A stretch of 64,000 nucleotides of DNA, from contig CAZMSD010000016.1 in assembly GCA_964568855.1 (NCBI GenBank), positions 1 to 64,000 of the forward strand. The letters are read 5' to 3'. The position numbers were made by a program, and so were the translations under genes. Position 1 is the stretch's first letter; each line of letters starts with the position of its first letter. The notes beneath the pieces are model-generated. The model was not told the DNA's origin, did no database searches, and saw only the letters and a program-made list of their open reading frames with translations. The stretch is from CAZMSD01 sp964568855. GTDB taxonomy: Bacteria > CAIWAD01. This document shows positions 18,094 to 27,136 of this stretch, one piece after another.

Positions 18094-20229
18094 GTGCTCG
18101 ACCAGGAGCTGACCTACATCAAGGGAGTAGGTCCGAAGAAGGCCGAGGTCCTGGCCGCCCACGGCCTGAATTGCGTGCGGGACTTGCTGGAATACTATCC
18201 GCGCCGTTACCTGGACCGCACCAGCGTGACCCCCGTGGCGGAGATCCGGCAGGAGACGGGCGAGATTACCGTGGTGGGCCGGGTGATCGAGGCGGGCGTG
18301 AAGGGCTATCGCCGGAAAGCCCGCTTCGAGGCCCAGCTGTATGACGGAAGCGGCATGCTGGGACTGGTCTGGTTTCGCCGCGTCCCCTGGATTCGCAATT
18401 TCATCCGCAAGGGCGAGGTCATCGCCGCCAGCGCCAAGCCCGGTTTCTACAGGGGCTGGCAGATGCAGCATCCCGCGGTTGAGAAACTCAACCTGGATCC
18501 CGAGGAGCTGGAAACGCCGCCCGCTGCGCCTGACGGCGGGGAGGACGACGCGGATTCCACGGCTTTCAGCTACCGCGGACAGATCGTTCCCATCTACCCC
18601 GGCACCGAGGAGTTGCGCAAGGCCTGGCTGGACAGCCGGGCCATCTCGCGGATCCTGGGCAACCTGTACAAACGCTGGGTGGTGGAACCCGACGAGTTCC
18701 TGCCCGGGGAAGTGCTGGAACGGCACCACCTGGTCTCCCTGGCCCGGGCGCTGCGGGATGTTCACCTGGGACGCAGCATGGAGGACGTGGAGCGGGCGCG
18801 CCGCCGCCTCAAGTTCCAGGAGTTGTTCCTGCTGGAGCTGATGCTGGCTTTCCGCAAGACCGCCCGGGACCGCGAGGACAAGGGTCTGAGTTTCACCAGG
18901 ACCGGGGAGGATGTCCGCCGCCTGAAGGAACTGCTGCCCTTCGAATTGACCGAAGCGCAGAAACGCGTATTGCGCGAGATCCACGCAGACATGCGCTGCC
19001 CGCGACCCATGAACCGGCTGCTGCAGGGCGACGTGGGAAGCGGAAAAACCCTGGTGGCCCTCTTCGCCATGCTGATCGCGGCGGCCAACGGCTGTCAGGC
19101 GGCCCTGATGGCGCCCACGGAGATCCTGGCCGAGCAGCACTTCCGCAGCATCACCGCTTACACGGATAAGCTGGGCCTGCGCGTGACCCTGCTGACGGGC
19201 TCGCGCAAGGGCGAGACGCGGCGCCGGGCCCTGGAGGAAATCGCCGGGGGCTGGGCCCAGATCGTGGTGGGCACCCACGCGCTGTTCCAGGAGGCCGTGG
19301 GTTTCGCCGGCCTGGGGCTGGTGGTGATCGACGAGCAGCACCGCTTCGGCGTGATGCAGCGGGCCAACCTGCGGCGCAAGGGCGTGCACCTGGACACGCT
19401 GGTGATGACGGCCACGCCGATCCCCCGCACCCTGGCCATCGTGACCTACGGCGACATGGAGCTCTCGGTCCTGGACGAGCTGCCTCCCGGCCGGCTGCCC
19501 GTGAAGACCGTCTGGCGACGCGAGGGCGTGCGCGACGAGGTCTTCGCCTTCCTGAAGAAACAGGTCCTCGAGCTGGGCGCCCAGGCCTACGTGGTGTATC
19601 CACTGGTGGAAGAGTCGGAGAAGCTGGACCTGCGGGCCGCCGAAGAGGCCCGGGAAGAGCTGGAGCAGGGCCCGCTGGCCGGCTGTCGGCTGGGTCTGCT
19701 GCACGGCCGCATGAAGGCCGAGGAGAAGGACCGCGTGCTGCAGGCCTTCTTCGGCGGCGAGATCCAGGTACTGATCTCCACCACGGTAATCGAAGTGGGC
19801 ATGGACAATCCCCGGGCCACGATCATGGTGGTGGAGCAGGCGGAGCGCTTCGGCCTGTCGCAGCTGCACCAGTTGCGGGGACGAGTGGGGCGCGGGAGCG
19901 CCAGGTCCTACTGTATCCTGCTTGCCGGCCGGGGACTTTCGGAAGAGGGTCGCGAGCGGCTCGAGACCCTGGCCAGCAGCAACGACGGGTTCGAGATCGC
20001 GGAAACGGACCTGCGCATGCGGGGCACCGGCGATTTCTTCGGCACGCGCCAGAGCGGGCTGCCGGAACTGAAGATCGCCGACATCATCCGCGACCTGGAT
20101 CTGCTGGTCCAGGCGCGCGATACGGCCTTCTCCCTCGTGGAGCGGGATCCCCGGCTGGAGGCGCACCCGAGGCTGCGCGCATACCTGCTGCGCCGCCACG
20201 CGGAGGAGATGTCGCGAGTAGAGGACTAG
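18094..20229 (+). CDS. recG: ATP-dependent DNA helicase RecG
   Basis: 711 aa from GTG 18094 (GGGGGGAGA immediately upstream), close to the usual 690-700. Order: helix-hairpin-helix-like N-terminus (YIKGVGPKKAEVL), OB-fold wedge domain about 60-180, Walker A QGDVGSGKT (about 312), motif II DEQHRFG (about 411), motif III MTATPIPRTLA, motif V TTVIEVGMDNP, motif VI QLRGRVGRG, and the TRG region near residue 640. It regresses stalled forks and branch-migrates Holliday junctions. Followed eight bases later by priA, the restart helicase, which makes a coherent fork-repair operon. Confidence 0.95.
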   Translation: MLDQELTYIKGVGPKKAEVLAAHGLNCVRDLLEYYPRRYLDRTSVTPVAEIRQETGEITVVGRVIEAGVKGYRRKARFEAQLYDGSGMLGLVWFRRVPWIRNFIRKGEVIAASAKPGFYRGWQMQHPAVEKLNLDPEELETPPAAPDGGEDDADSTAFSYRGQIVPIYPGTEELRKAWLDSRAISRILGNLYKRWVVEPDEFLPGEVLERHHLVSLARALRDVHLGRSMEDVERARRRLKFQELFLLELMLAFRKTARDREDKGLSFTRTGEDVRRLKELLPFELTEAQKRVLREIHADMRCPRPMNRLLQGDVGSGKTLVALFAMLIAAANGCQAALMAPTEILAEQHFRSITAYTDKLGLRVTLLTGSRKGETRRRALEEIAGGWAQIVVGTHALFQEAVGFAGLGLVVIDEQHRFGVMQRANLRRKGVHLDTLVMTATPIPRTLAIVTYGDMELSVLDELPPGRLPVKTVWRREGVRDEVFAFLKKQVLELGAQAYVVYPLVEESEKLDLRAAEEAREELEQGPLAGCRLGLLHGRMKAEEKDRVLQAFFGGEIQVLISTTVIEVGMDNPRATIMVVEQAERFGLSQLHQLRGRVGRGSARSYCILLAGRGLSEEGRERLETLASSNDGFEIAETDLRMRGTGDFFGTRQSGLPELKIADIIRDLDLLVQARDTAFSLVERDPRLEAHPRLRAYLLRRHAEEMSRVED

Positions 20230-20236
20230 CGGACCG

Positions 20237-22765
20237 ATGGAAACCGGAATCCAGGTGGTGGAAGTGGCCCTGCCCCTTCCGATGGACCGGTGCCTGAGCT
20301 ACCTCGTGCCGGAGGAATTACGCGAGGCGCTGCAGCCGGGATCGCGCGTGCTCGTGCCGCTGGGCGGGCGCCGGCTGGTGGGCTACGCCGTGGGACCCCC
20401 CTCCGCGGGCGATTCCGGCGCTCACGAGGTGCTGCGGCTGCGACCGCTGCTCGACCTGCTGGACGAGCGCCCCCTGCTGAGCGCGGAACTGATCGAGTTC
20501 AGCCGGCGGCTCTCCCGGTACTACCTCTGCTCCCTGGGGGAGGTCCTCAAGGCCGCCCTGCCGCCGGGCCTTGGCGGCAGCCCCCGCAGCGTGCTCGAGG
20601 AGCAGCCCGATCCCGCGCTGCGCAGCCCCCTGCGAATGACGCCCCAGCGCGAGAGTATCCTGCGGCTGGTGCGGCAACGCGGTGCGGTAAGCCGCGACTA
20701 CGTCGAGGGACACCTCCAGGGTGCCACGCGGCACGACCTGCACGAGCTGCTGCGGGCGCGGTTCCTGGTCCAGCGCGAGGAGCTGCGCGGTTTGAGGGGG
20801 CGCGGGCCCACGCGGCGGATCCTGGCCTTGACGGCGCCCCCCGGCGCAGGGGAGGTGCGCAACCTGCTGGAGCTCAAGCGCCGGCGGGCGCCCCGGCAGG
20901 CGGAGCTGCTGGAGCGGATCACCGCGACGGGCGGCCGGCTGGGGCGCGGCGAGGCCACGGCGCTGGGTTTCGGAGCGGGCGTGATACAGGGCCTCCTCGG
21001 CGAGGACCTGGTGGAAGAGCGGCTCGAGGCGGACACACCGGAAGACGAGTACGGTCTCGATCCGTCCGTCCTGGGCATCGTGCTCAGCGAGGATCAGCGG
21101 ATGGCGGTGGAGCGGGTTGCGGAATTCCTGCCGCGCGGAAAGGGCGCGGCGAGAACCCGGAGCGGGAAGGGGCCCGCGTATCACGCCTTCCTGCTCTGGG
21201 GTGTGGCGGGCAGCGGGAAGACCCAGATCTACCTGGAGCTGGCCCGCCGGGCGCTGCGGCTTGGACGAGGCGTGCTGGTGCTGGTGCCCGAAATCGCGCT
21301 GACGCCCCAGATCGTTGCGCGTTTCCGGGCCTTCCTGGGACCGCGGGTGGCGGTGATCCACAGCCGGATCGGGCAGGCCGGGCGCCGCGCCGTCTGGGAG
21401 GGGCTGCGCGAGGACCGCATCCGCGTGGTGATCGGCGCCCGCTCGGCGATCTTCGCGCCGATTCCCCGGCTGGGACTGATCGTGGTGGACGAGGAGCACG
21501 AGAATTCCTTCAAGCAGTACGATCCGGCGCCGCGCTACAATGCACGGGACGCCGCCGTGCTAAGGGCGCATCAACTGGGCATCCCGGTGGTGCTGGGCAG
21601 CGCCACGCCCTCGCTCGAGACCTGGCAGAACTGCGTGGAGGGTCGCTACGAGCGCATCGACCTGCCCCACCGGATTCACGGCCGGGCCCTGCCGGCGGTG
21701 ACGCTCGTGGACATGCGCGAGAACCTGGAACGCCTGCGCGGCAAGGGCCGCACCGTGCGCGCCTTCGGTGATCGGTTGATCCAGGCCCTGATCGAGACTC
21801 TCGAGCAGGGACGCCAGGCCATCCTGCTGCAGAATCGACGCGGACATTCCACCTGGCTGCAGTGTCCCGACTGCGGCGAGGCCCTGCATTGCCGTCATTG
21901 CGACGTCACCCTGGTCTGGCACCGCGCCGATCGCCTCTGTCATTGTCATCTCTGCGGCATGCTCCAGGAAGCGCCGCAGCGCTGTCCCGCCTGTGCCGGC
22001 GGACCGCTGGTCTTCCTGGGCACCGGCACCCAGAAAGTAGAGGACGAACTGGCCGAGATGTTCCCCGACGCGAAAGTGCTGAGGATGGACAGCGATACCA
22101 CCGGTGCCCGCAGCGCCTATATCCGGATGGTGGACGATTTCAACCAGGGTCGCTACAGTATCCTGCTGGGCACCCAGAGCGTGGCCAAGGGACTGGATTT
22201 CTCGTGCGTGACCCTGGTGGGCGTGATCAACGCCGACACCGAACTGAATCTGCAGGACTTCCGCGCCCAGGAATGGGGTTTTCAGCTGGTGAGCCAGGTG
22301 GCCGGGCGCGCGGGTCGCGGCGAGCATCCCGGCGAGGTGATCGTGCAGAGTTTCAATCCCGGGAATCCGGCCCTGGTGCACGCGGCGGCGCATGATTTCC
22401 CCGCCTTCGCGGACGGCGAGCTGGCGGTCCGGGCTTCGCTGGGCTATCCCCCTTTCGCCCGCATCTGCCGGCTTGTGCTCAAATCCACCAACGAGGAACA
22501 GGTTCGCGCGGCCTGCACGGCGATGTTCAAAGAAGCGCAGCGCGACGCGGAACCCCTCCGGGTGTTGAATCCCGGCCCGGCGCCCGTGCGCATGGTACGC
22601 CAGGAATACCGTTACCACTTGATAATGAAGAGCTTAAAATCAGCGGATCCCGCCGGTAGACTATTGCACCGCAAGGTGCGCGCCCTGCAGGCGCATTTCG
22701 ATGCCAAGTTGAAAAGCCGCCGGCTTTCGCTGGTGGTGGACATGGATCCGCAGGGGCTGATGTGA
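20237..22765 (+). CDS. priA: Primosomal protein N' (replication restart helicase PriA)
   Basis: 842 aa. N-terminal 3'-DNA-binding domain (VEVALPLPMDRCLSYLVP, about 8-25), winged helix, then SF2 helicase with GVAGSGKT (about 322), DEEHENSFKQYDP (about 417) and GSATPSLE. Eight zinc-ligand cysteines are visible: CPDCG, CRHCD, CHCHLC and CPAC, about 544-590. GTQSVAKGLDF and QVAGRAGRG are the C-terminal helicase motifs. It reloads the replisome at repaired forks. An insertion rich in Arg/Leu (about 130-280) lengthens the region before the helicase core compared with the 732-aa E. coli protein. Confidence 0.95.
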   Translation: METGIQVVEVALPLPMDRCLSYLVPEELREALQPGSRVLVPLGGRRLVGYAVGPPSAGDSGAHEVLRLRPLLDLLDERPLLSAELIEFSRRLSRYYLCSLGEVLKAALPPGLGGSPRSVLEEQPDPALRSPLRMTPQRESILRLVRQRGAVSRDYVEGHLQGATRHDLHELLRARFLVQREELRGLRGRGPTRRILALTAPPGAGEVRNLLELKRRRAPRQAELLERITATGGRLGRGEATALGFGAGVIQGLLGEDLVEERLEADTPEDEYGLDPSVLGIVLSEDQRMAVERVAEFLPRGKGAARTRSGKGPAYHAFLLWGVAGSGKTQIYLELARRALRLGRGVLVLVPEIALTPQIVARFRAFLGPRVAVIHSRIGQAGRRAVWEGLREDRIRVVIGARSAIFAPIPRLGLIVVDEEHENSFKQYDPAPRYNARDAAVLRAHQLGIPVVLGSATPSLETWQNCVEGRYERIDLPHRIHGRALPAVTLVDMRENLERLRGKGRTVRAFGDRLIQALIETLEQGRQAILLQNRRGHSTWLQCPDCGEALHCRHCDVTLVWHRADRLCHCHLCGMLQEAPQRCPACAGGPLVFLGTGTQKVEDELAEMFPDAKVLRMDSDTTGARSAYIRMVDDFNQGRYSILLGTQSVAKGLDFSCVTLVGVINADTELNLQDFRAQEWGFQLVSQVAGRAGRGEHPGEVIVQSFNPGNPALVHAAAHDFPAFADGELAVRASLGYPPFARICRLVLKSTNEEQVRAACTAMFKEAQRDAEPLRVLNPGPAPVRMVRQEYRYHLIMKSLKSADPAGRLLHRKVRALQAHFDAKLKSRRLSLVVDMDPQGLM

Positions 22766-23736
22766 AGAGGCGCAGCTTGCACTACCATAATACGCGGCTC
22801 CTGCTGCTGCCATTTATACTGGGGATCCTGGTTAACGCCTGCATGGCGGAAGCGCCCGGCGCCAGCCTGGAGGAACGGGTCAGGGAGCAGTACCGGACGC
22901 TGCGCATGGGCGTCTTCTCCATTTATTATCACCCCGCCGACCAGGCATACGCCATGACCGCGGCTTCCGCGCTGGAGACGGCCCGCCGTCGCATCGCCGA
23001 GAACCTGGGTCTGCGTGACTTCCGCAACAGCCGGGTGGTGATCGCCTGGGACGCCCGCCATTTCCAGGAGCTCGCCGGCGCCGGCTTTCCTCACTGGGGA
23101 GCGGCCTGCGCCAACAGCGAGCGGCGCCTGATCGTGATGAAAAGCCCCCGCTGGAGCAATGTGGACCGGGACCCCGGGGAGACCATCCGGCATGAAATGG
23201 CTCACCTTGGAACGGGGATCCTGACCCGGGGAAACTGGATTCCGGTCTGGCTTTCCGAGGGTATCGCGGTGGTGGAATCCGGAATGCCGCGCGGACTGGC
23301 CACCGGTTCCTCGCCGAAGATGTCGCTCTCCAAGGCGCTAAGCAGCGGCGGCCTGATCGCTCTCGGGGAGCTCGAAAGCCTCCATGGCTACGGAGACATG
23401 CGGGCGGACCTTGCCTACACTGAAGCGGAAAGCGCAGTGCGCTTCTTCCTGGAGCGCCATGGCCGCGTGGCACTGATTCAGCTTCTGACCCACGTCGGGA
23501 GGGGCGTGGATTTCGCCGAAGCCTTCGATCGGGTGAGCGGCGGCGCATATTATCGTTTCGAAGATGAATGGGTGGAGTGGCTGAAGAAGAACTTCGGCAG
23601 TTATTTTCTCCTGGATGTGAGCAGCTGGATCTGGATCCTGATCGTGTTGCTGCTAGTGGCGGGCTGGGTGGCGCGGAGGTTCCGCACTCGCAGAATCCTG
23701 GCCACCTGGGACGCGGAGCAGGATGACGAATTATAG
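22762..23736 (+). CDS. Membrane-anchored peptidase MA-family metalloprotease
   Basis: 324 aa from GTG 22762; its GTGA overlaps the priA stop. Signal peptide or N-terminal anchor (LLLLPFILGILVNAC), gluzincin motif HEMAH (about residue 144) and the third ligand in WLSEGIA (about 166), as in the Peptidase_MA_2 family. A C-terminal membrane helix (SSWIWILIVLLLVAGWVA, about 291-308) is followed by a short basic tail. It probably degrades or processes envelope proteins; the substrate is unknown. Coupling to priA is likely positional only. Confidence 0.75.
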   Translation: MKRRSLHYHNTRLLLLPFILGILVNACMAEAPGASLEERVREQYRTLRMGVFSIYYHPADQAYAMTAASALETARRRIAENLGLRDFRNSRVVIAWDARHFQELAGAGFPHWGAACANSERRLIVMKSPRWSNVDRDPGETIRHEMAHLGTGILTRGNWIPVWLSEGIAVVESGMPRGLATGSSPKMSLSKALSSGGLIALGELESLHGYGDMRADLAYTEAESAVRFFLERHGRVALIQLLTHVGRGVDFAEAFDRVSGGAYYRFEDEWVEWLKKNFGSYFLLDVSSWIWILIVLLLVAGWVARRFRTRRILATWDAEQDDEL

Positions 23737-23813
23737 TCGGAGATCCTGGAACTAAGTCTCGATTTTCAGCTTTGGGAATGATTCGTGTAGTTTTAAGAAA
23801 GCGCATTTTTCTC

Positions 23814-23842
23814 TTGCACTTCTGCTTTGGCCCTCGTAGATT
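23814..23842 (+). promoter_or_regulatory. Candidate sigma70 promoter of the gene at 23976
   Basis: TTGCAC (23814-23819), 17 bases, TAGATT (23837-23842), about 130 bases before the start codon, so a sizeable 5' leader is expected. Confidence 0.45.
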
Positions 23843-23975
23843 AGGGCCGAATTAGCAATCAACCCACCTATCTCAACTCACAGTTTCGTCTGCAAGTGTC
23901 ATTAGCACACTCTGGCCTATGACCGAACGTCTGGCCGTACGCTGGTGGTGTGCATAACGAAGGGGGACTTCTTCA

Positions 23976-25028
23976 ATGAAACGGTTCGCTACACTGCTTA
24001 CTGTGTCGATCTCGATGGCGGCGATCGCTTTCGCAGATCATCCGATGGCGGATCCTGATTATGGGAATGACGTGGGTTTTCCGTATCATCCGGGCGACTG
24101 GGTAAGCCAGACCCTTGATACGGACCTCGAGTGGCAGGAGTGCTTCTGCACGGACACTCCCACCTACGACGAGTTCAGCAACTGGCCCTTCGTCCCCGTG
24201 ATCGTCGAAGCTTTCGACGTGTTGCGGATGACGGACGACCTGTCCACTGACGAATCCTCGTACATTCAGAATCCGAATCTGAAGTGCTGGGTGGACGGCA
24301 ACGATCAGAGGGTCATCGACATGTCCTTCTACTTTGCCTGCCAGTCCACGGGCGAGGCTCTGGGTTACTACATCACCCCGGCGGCTCGTACGGACGAGAT
24401 GGACAATCCCATGGACTTCACCGGCCTGGCCTTCATCATCGAGCGCGACCCGATGACCGAGTTCACCACGATTTCGGTCTACGATGCGCCCGGAAACCTG
24501 GTTGCCTCGCAGTACCTGCCCGTCTTCGACAGCAACTTCCATCTGCTGCGCGTCCGTTACTACGACGGTACGGTGCGGGTGAGCATCTACGAGTACCTGA
24601 CGGATGTGGAAATCATTCCCATCACGGCCGTGACGCCCATCGGCGACTGCGGTTACTTCGGCTTCGGAGGCTTCGGCGGCGAAGGCGCCTACCAGTACAT
24701 CGACGACGTCTGCCTGGCCATCACGGACGACACCTGGGAGACGGTCGACGCCGAGGATGTGCCGGTGGCCTTCGATCTGGGGCAGAACTATCCGAATCCG
24801 TTCAACCCGGCGACCACGATCGACTTCACCGTTCCCGAGACCGGCTACGCCACCCTCAAGGTCTACAACCTGGCCGGCGAAGAGGTGAACACCCTGGTGG
24901 ACGGAATGGTCGAGCGCGGCCTCAACAGCATCTCCTTCGATGCGGGCGCCCTGAGTACCGGTGTCTACTTCTACACGCTGGAAAGCGCCGGTCTGCTGAG
25001 CACCAAGAAGATGGTGCTGGTCAAGTAA
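23976..25028 (+). CDS. Secreted protein with type IX (type A) sorting domain
   Basis: 350 aa. Signal peptide 1-20. The mature N-terminus begins DHPMADPDYG and continues with a beta-rich domain in which ECFC and two further Cys may pair. The middle (about 100-245: FTGLAFIIERD, ISVYDAPGNLVASQ, VRYYDGTVRVS) resembles a concanavalin/jelly-roll sandwich. Residues about 268-350 are a complete type A sorting domain: FDLGQNYPNPFNPATTIDF, TLKVYNLAGEEV, GVYFYTLE, KKMVLVK. The domain directs export through type IX secretion and surface attachment. A broken paralogue lies immediately downstream. Function of the head domain unknown. Confidence 0.8.
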   Translation: MKRFATLLTVSISMAAIAFADHPMADPDYGNDVGFPYHPGDWVSQTLDTDLEWQECFCTDTPTYDEFSNWPFVPVIVEAFDVLRMTDDLSTDESSYIQNPNLKCWVDGNDQRVIDMSFYFACQSTGEALGYYITPAARTDEMDNPMDFTGLAFIIERDPMTEFTTISVYDAPGNLVASQYLPVFDSNFHLLRVRYYDGTVRVSIYEYLTDVEIIPITAVTPIGDCGYFGFGGFGGEGAYQYIDDVCLAITDDTWETVDAEDVPVAFDLGQNYPNPFNPATTIDFTVPETGYATLKVYNLAGEEVNTLVDGMVERGLNSISFDAGALSTGVYFYTLESAGLLSTKKMVLVK

Positions 25029-25036
25029 AGCCTGAC

Positions 25037-25064
25037 GGGTCCCGCCGTTTCGGCGGCGGGACCC
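25037..25064 (+). terminator. GC-rich hairpin after the sorting-domain gene
   Basis: GGGTCCCGCCG/CGGCGGGACCC stem, 9 bases past the stop codon. It has no T run, so it is either a Rho-assisted stop or an mRNA 3' stabiliser. Confidence 0.4.
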
Positions 25065-25259
25065 ATAACCCGGCGTATTCCGGGGACAGAGGTCCGGCTT
25101 TCGGTCCTTCCTCCTGCGGGCGCCACCAAAAAGCTCTCATCCCCGACCCATATACACCTTGCCCGGTTCCGACAGCCAGGAGCCGGGCCTCTTATTTTGC
25201 ATAGACGTAAAACCGTATGAGTGGATTCTGAAAGTTGATAAGCCGGAGGGAGCTCAGTG

Positions 25260-26140
25260 ATGAAAGGGCTCGCATTTCAGTTGGTCATGGCGGTCTTCTT
25301 AACGACGGCAACCTTCGTGGACCATCCGATGATGGATCCGGATTACGGTACAGAAGAGGGGTTGCCGTACCATCCCGGCCGCTGGGTGTGGCAGTCCCTG
25401 AATGTTGATTAAGAATGGCAGGAGTGCTTCTGCACGGAAAGCCCTACCTACGAAATGTTCAGTAATTGGACCCTCACTCCGGAAATCGTAGACGTAATCA
25501 ATCCTGTGCACATGGAATTAATCGAGGCGCTACGAATCCACTCCGCGAGAGAGCGAGATGGCCGATCCCATGGACTTCACCGGCCTGGCTTTCATTATCG
25601 AACCCGATCAGCAGACTGGTAACAACAAGGTTTCGGTTTACGATGACCCCGGCAACCTTGTGACGTGGCAATGGTTACCGGAATTCCACGATGGCTTCCA
25701 GATACTGCACCCAACACATGGTGATTCCCTGGACAGAAGTCGATCCTCTCGGCTGTAGCGGCTACATCGGAGTCGGGGCCTTCGGCGGAACAAACGGCCG
25801 CATTTACCTTGATGATCTTGTTTGGGCAGTTCATGACGAGATCCCAGGCGTCCCGGCCAATACCGAAGATCTGCCGCTGACCTTCGATCTGCGGCAGAAC
25901 TACCCGAATCCCTTCAATCCGACCACCACCATCGACTTCACCATTCCCGAGACCGGCTACGCCACGCTGAAGGTCTACAACCTGGCCGGCGAAGTGGTGA
26001 GCACGCTTGTGGACGGAATGGTTGAGCGCGGCCTCAACAGCATCTCCTTCGATGCTGGCGCGCTGAGTTCCGGGGTCCACTTCTACACGCTGGAGTGCGC
26101 CGGCCTGCTGAGCACCAGGAAAATGGTGCTGGTCAAGTGA
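25260..26140 (+). pseudogene. Decayed paralogue of the 23976 sorting-domain protein
   Basis: Start ATG 25260 with GGAGGG. The first 50 codons parallel the upstream gene (FVDHPMMDPDYGTEEG, YHPGRWVWQSLN). A TAA at 25410-25412 falls where the paralogue has a Leu codon (VD-stop-EWQECFC). About 40 codons are then missing before a frame change near 25550, where MADPMDFTGLAFIIE resumes. A second frame change near 25690-25720 leads into LPLTFDLRQNYPNPFNP and a full, almost unchanged sorting domain. The gene is a tandem duplicate that has lost function, or a silent cassette donor. Confidence 0.85.
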
Positions 26141-26213
26141 ATCACGGGCGAGGCAGCGGCCAATCCACGGATACCAGCTTGACAAACGTCGACGTATCAC
26201 ACACCAAAATAAG

Positions 26214-26243
26214 GCCCCCGGTGTGACACGTCACATCGGGGGC
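26214..26243 (-). terminator. Terminator of the minus-strand gene pair 26307-28624
   Basis: GCCCCCGGTGTGAC/GTCACATCGGGGGC near-perfect stem (one G-U pair). On the minus strand it is followed by CTTATTTTGG. It stands between two convergent units, and a GTATCAC copy (26194) lies next to it. Confidence 0.7.
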
Positions 26244-26306
26244 GTGGATTCCAGATATGCGAGACCTCAGGCAAGCCACTGAGGGCTTGACAAGGGCCGC
26301 TCCATA

Positions 26307-27134
26307 TCACTTGATCAAAGTCATCTTCCTGCTGATGGCCCGGTCTTCGGCCTGCAGCGTGTAGACGTAGATGCCGCTGGCCAGTTCACCGGCGTCGAAG
26401 CTGAGGCTGTGCTCGCCGCGTTCCATTAAACCATCCGCCAGAGTGGCTACGCGCTCGCCGGCCAGGTTGTAGATGACCAGGCTGGCATGACCCATCTTAG
26501 TCAGACTGAAGTCGATCGACGTGGAGGGATTGAAGGGATTGGGATGGTTTTGTGCCAGTTCGAAGCCGGACGCGAGCTCTTCCGCTTCCACCACAACACC
26601 GCAGATATCAAGGATGTAGGCGGCCGAGTTCAGCCACAGACTCCAGCAGTCGTGCGGCCCGGGGTAGTAGAAACCGGCCGGAACACAGGTGGCCAGCACG
26701 GTGCCGAGGTCATGGGCGTATTCAGCGGCGGTGGGGTCCTGGTTTTCACTGACAAGGATCACATTCGCGCCGACCGGCAGGTCGAAGAGCGTCTCGTGGT
26801 TGGCATAGTTGCCGACGATGGGATCCGCTAAACCGGCCACGATCGGATGTCCGGGATCCACCTGTAAATTGTTGTAGGTATATCCAACACTCCAGAGCAT
26901 CGCATATGCGCCTCCGGGGAGGTTCACAGGCGTGTCGAAGATTTGAGCGCCCCCGTTGAACCACAGGGTGCCGCCGCCGGACACGTAGGCGGCAACGCTA
27001 CCCGCAGCATTGTCGAGCTGCGTGTAGACAAAAGGATCAATACAATCTTGAATATCGATGATGACCGCGCAATACGGATCGAGGGAGTGGGCTGCCAGGT
27101 CCGCTGGCGGGATCACGGTCACCTGAGCCCCCAT
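26307..27134 (-). CDS. C-terminal part of a frameshifted secreted protein: amidotransferase-like domain plus sorting domain
   Basis: The open frame shown starts at ATG 27134, but the same frame is open and protein-like back to about 27204 (ENVLLVLGGDAYGADLAAELVN). It has no signal peptide of its own. Residues about 1-180 resemble a class I glutamine-amidotransferase/ThuA-like fold (VAAYVSGGGTLWFNGG, HPIVAGL), with no obvious catalytic Cys nucleophile. Residues about 192-275 are a sorting domain: FELAQNHPNPFNPSTSIDF, SLVIYNLAGERV, GIYVYTLQ, SRKMTLIK. It is best read as the end of the gene at 27137-28624, broken by a one-base deletion. Confidence 0.65.
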   Translation of the reverse strand: MGAQVTVIPPADLAAHSLDPYCAVIIDIQDCIDPFVYTQLDNAAGSVAAYVSGGGTLWFNGGAQIFDTPVNLPGGAYAMLWSVGYTYNNLQVDPGHPIVAGLADPIVGNYANHETLFDLPVGANVILVSENQDPTAAEYAHDLGTVLATCVPAGFYYPGPHDCWSLWLNSAAYILDICGVVVEAEELASGFELAQNHPNPFNPSTSIDFSLTKMGHASLVIYNLAGERVATLADGLMERGEHSLSFDAGELASGIYVYTLQAEDRAISRKMTLIK

Positions 27135-27136
27135 GT

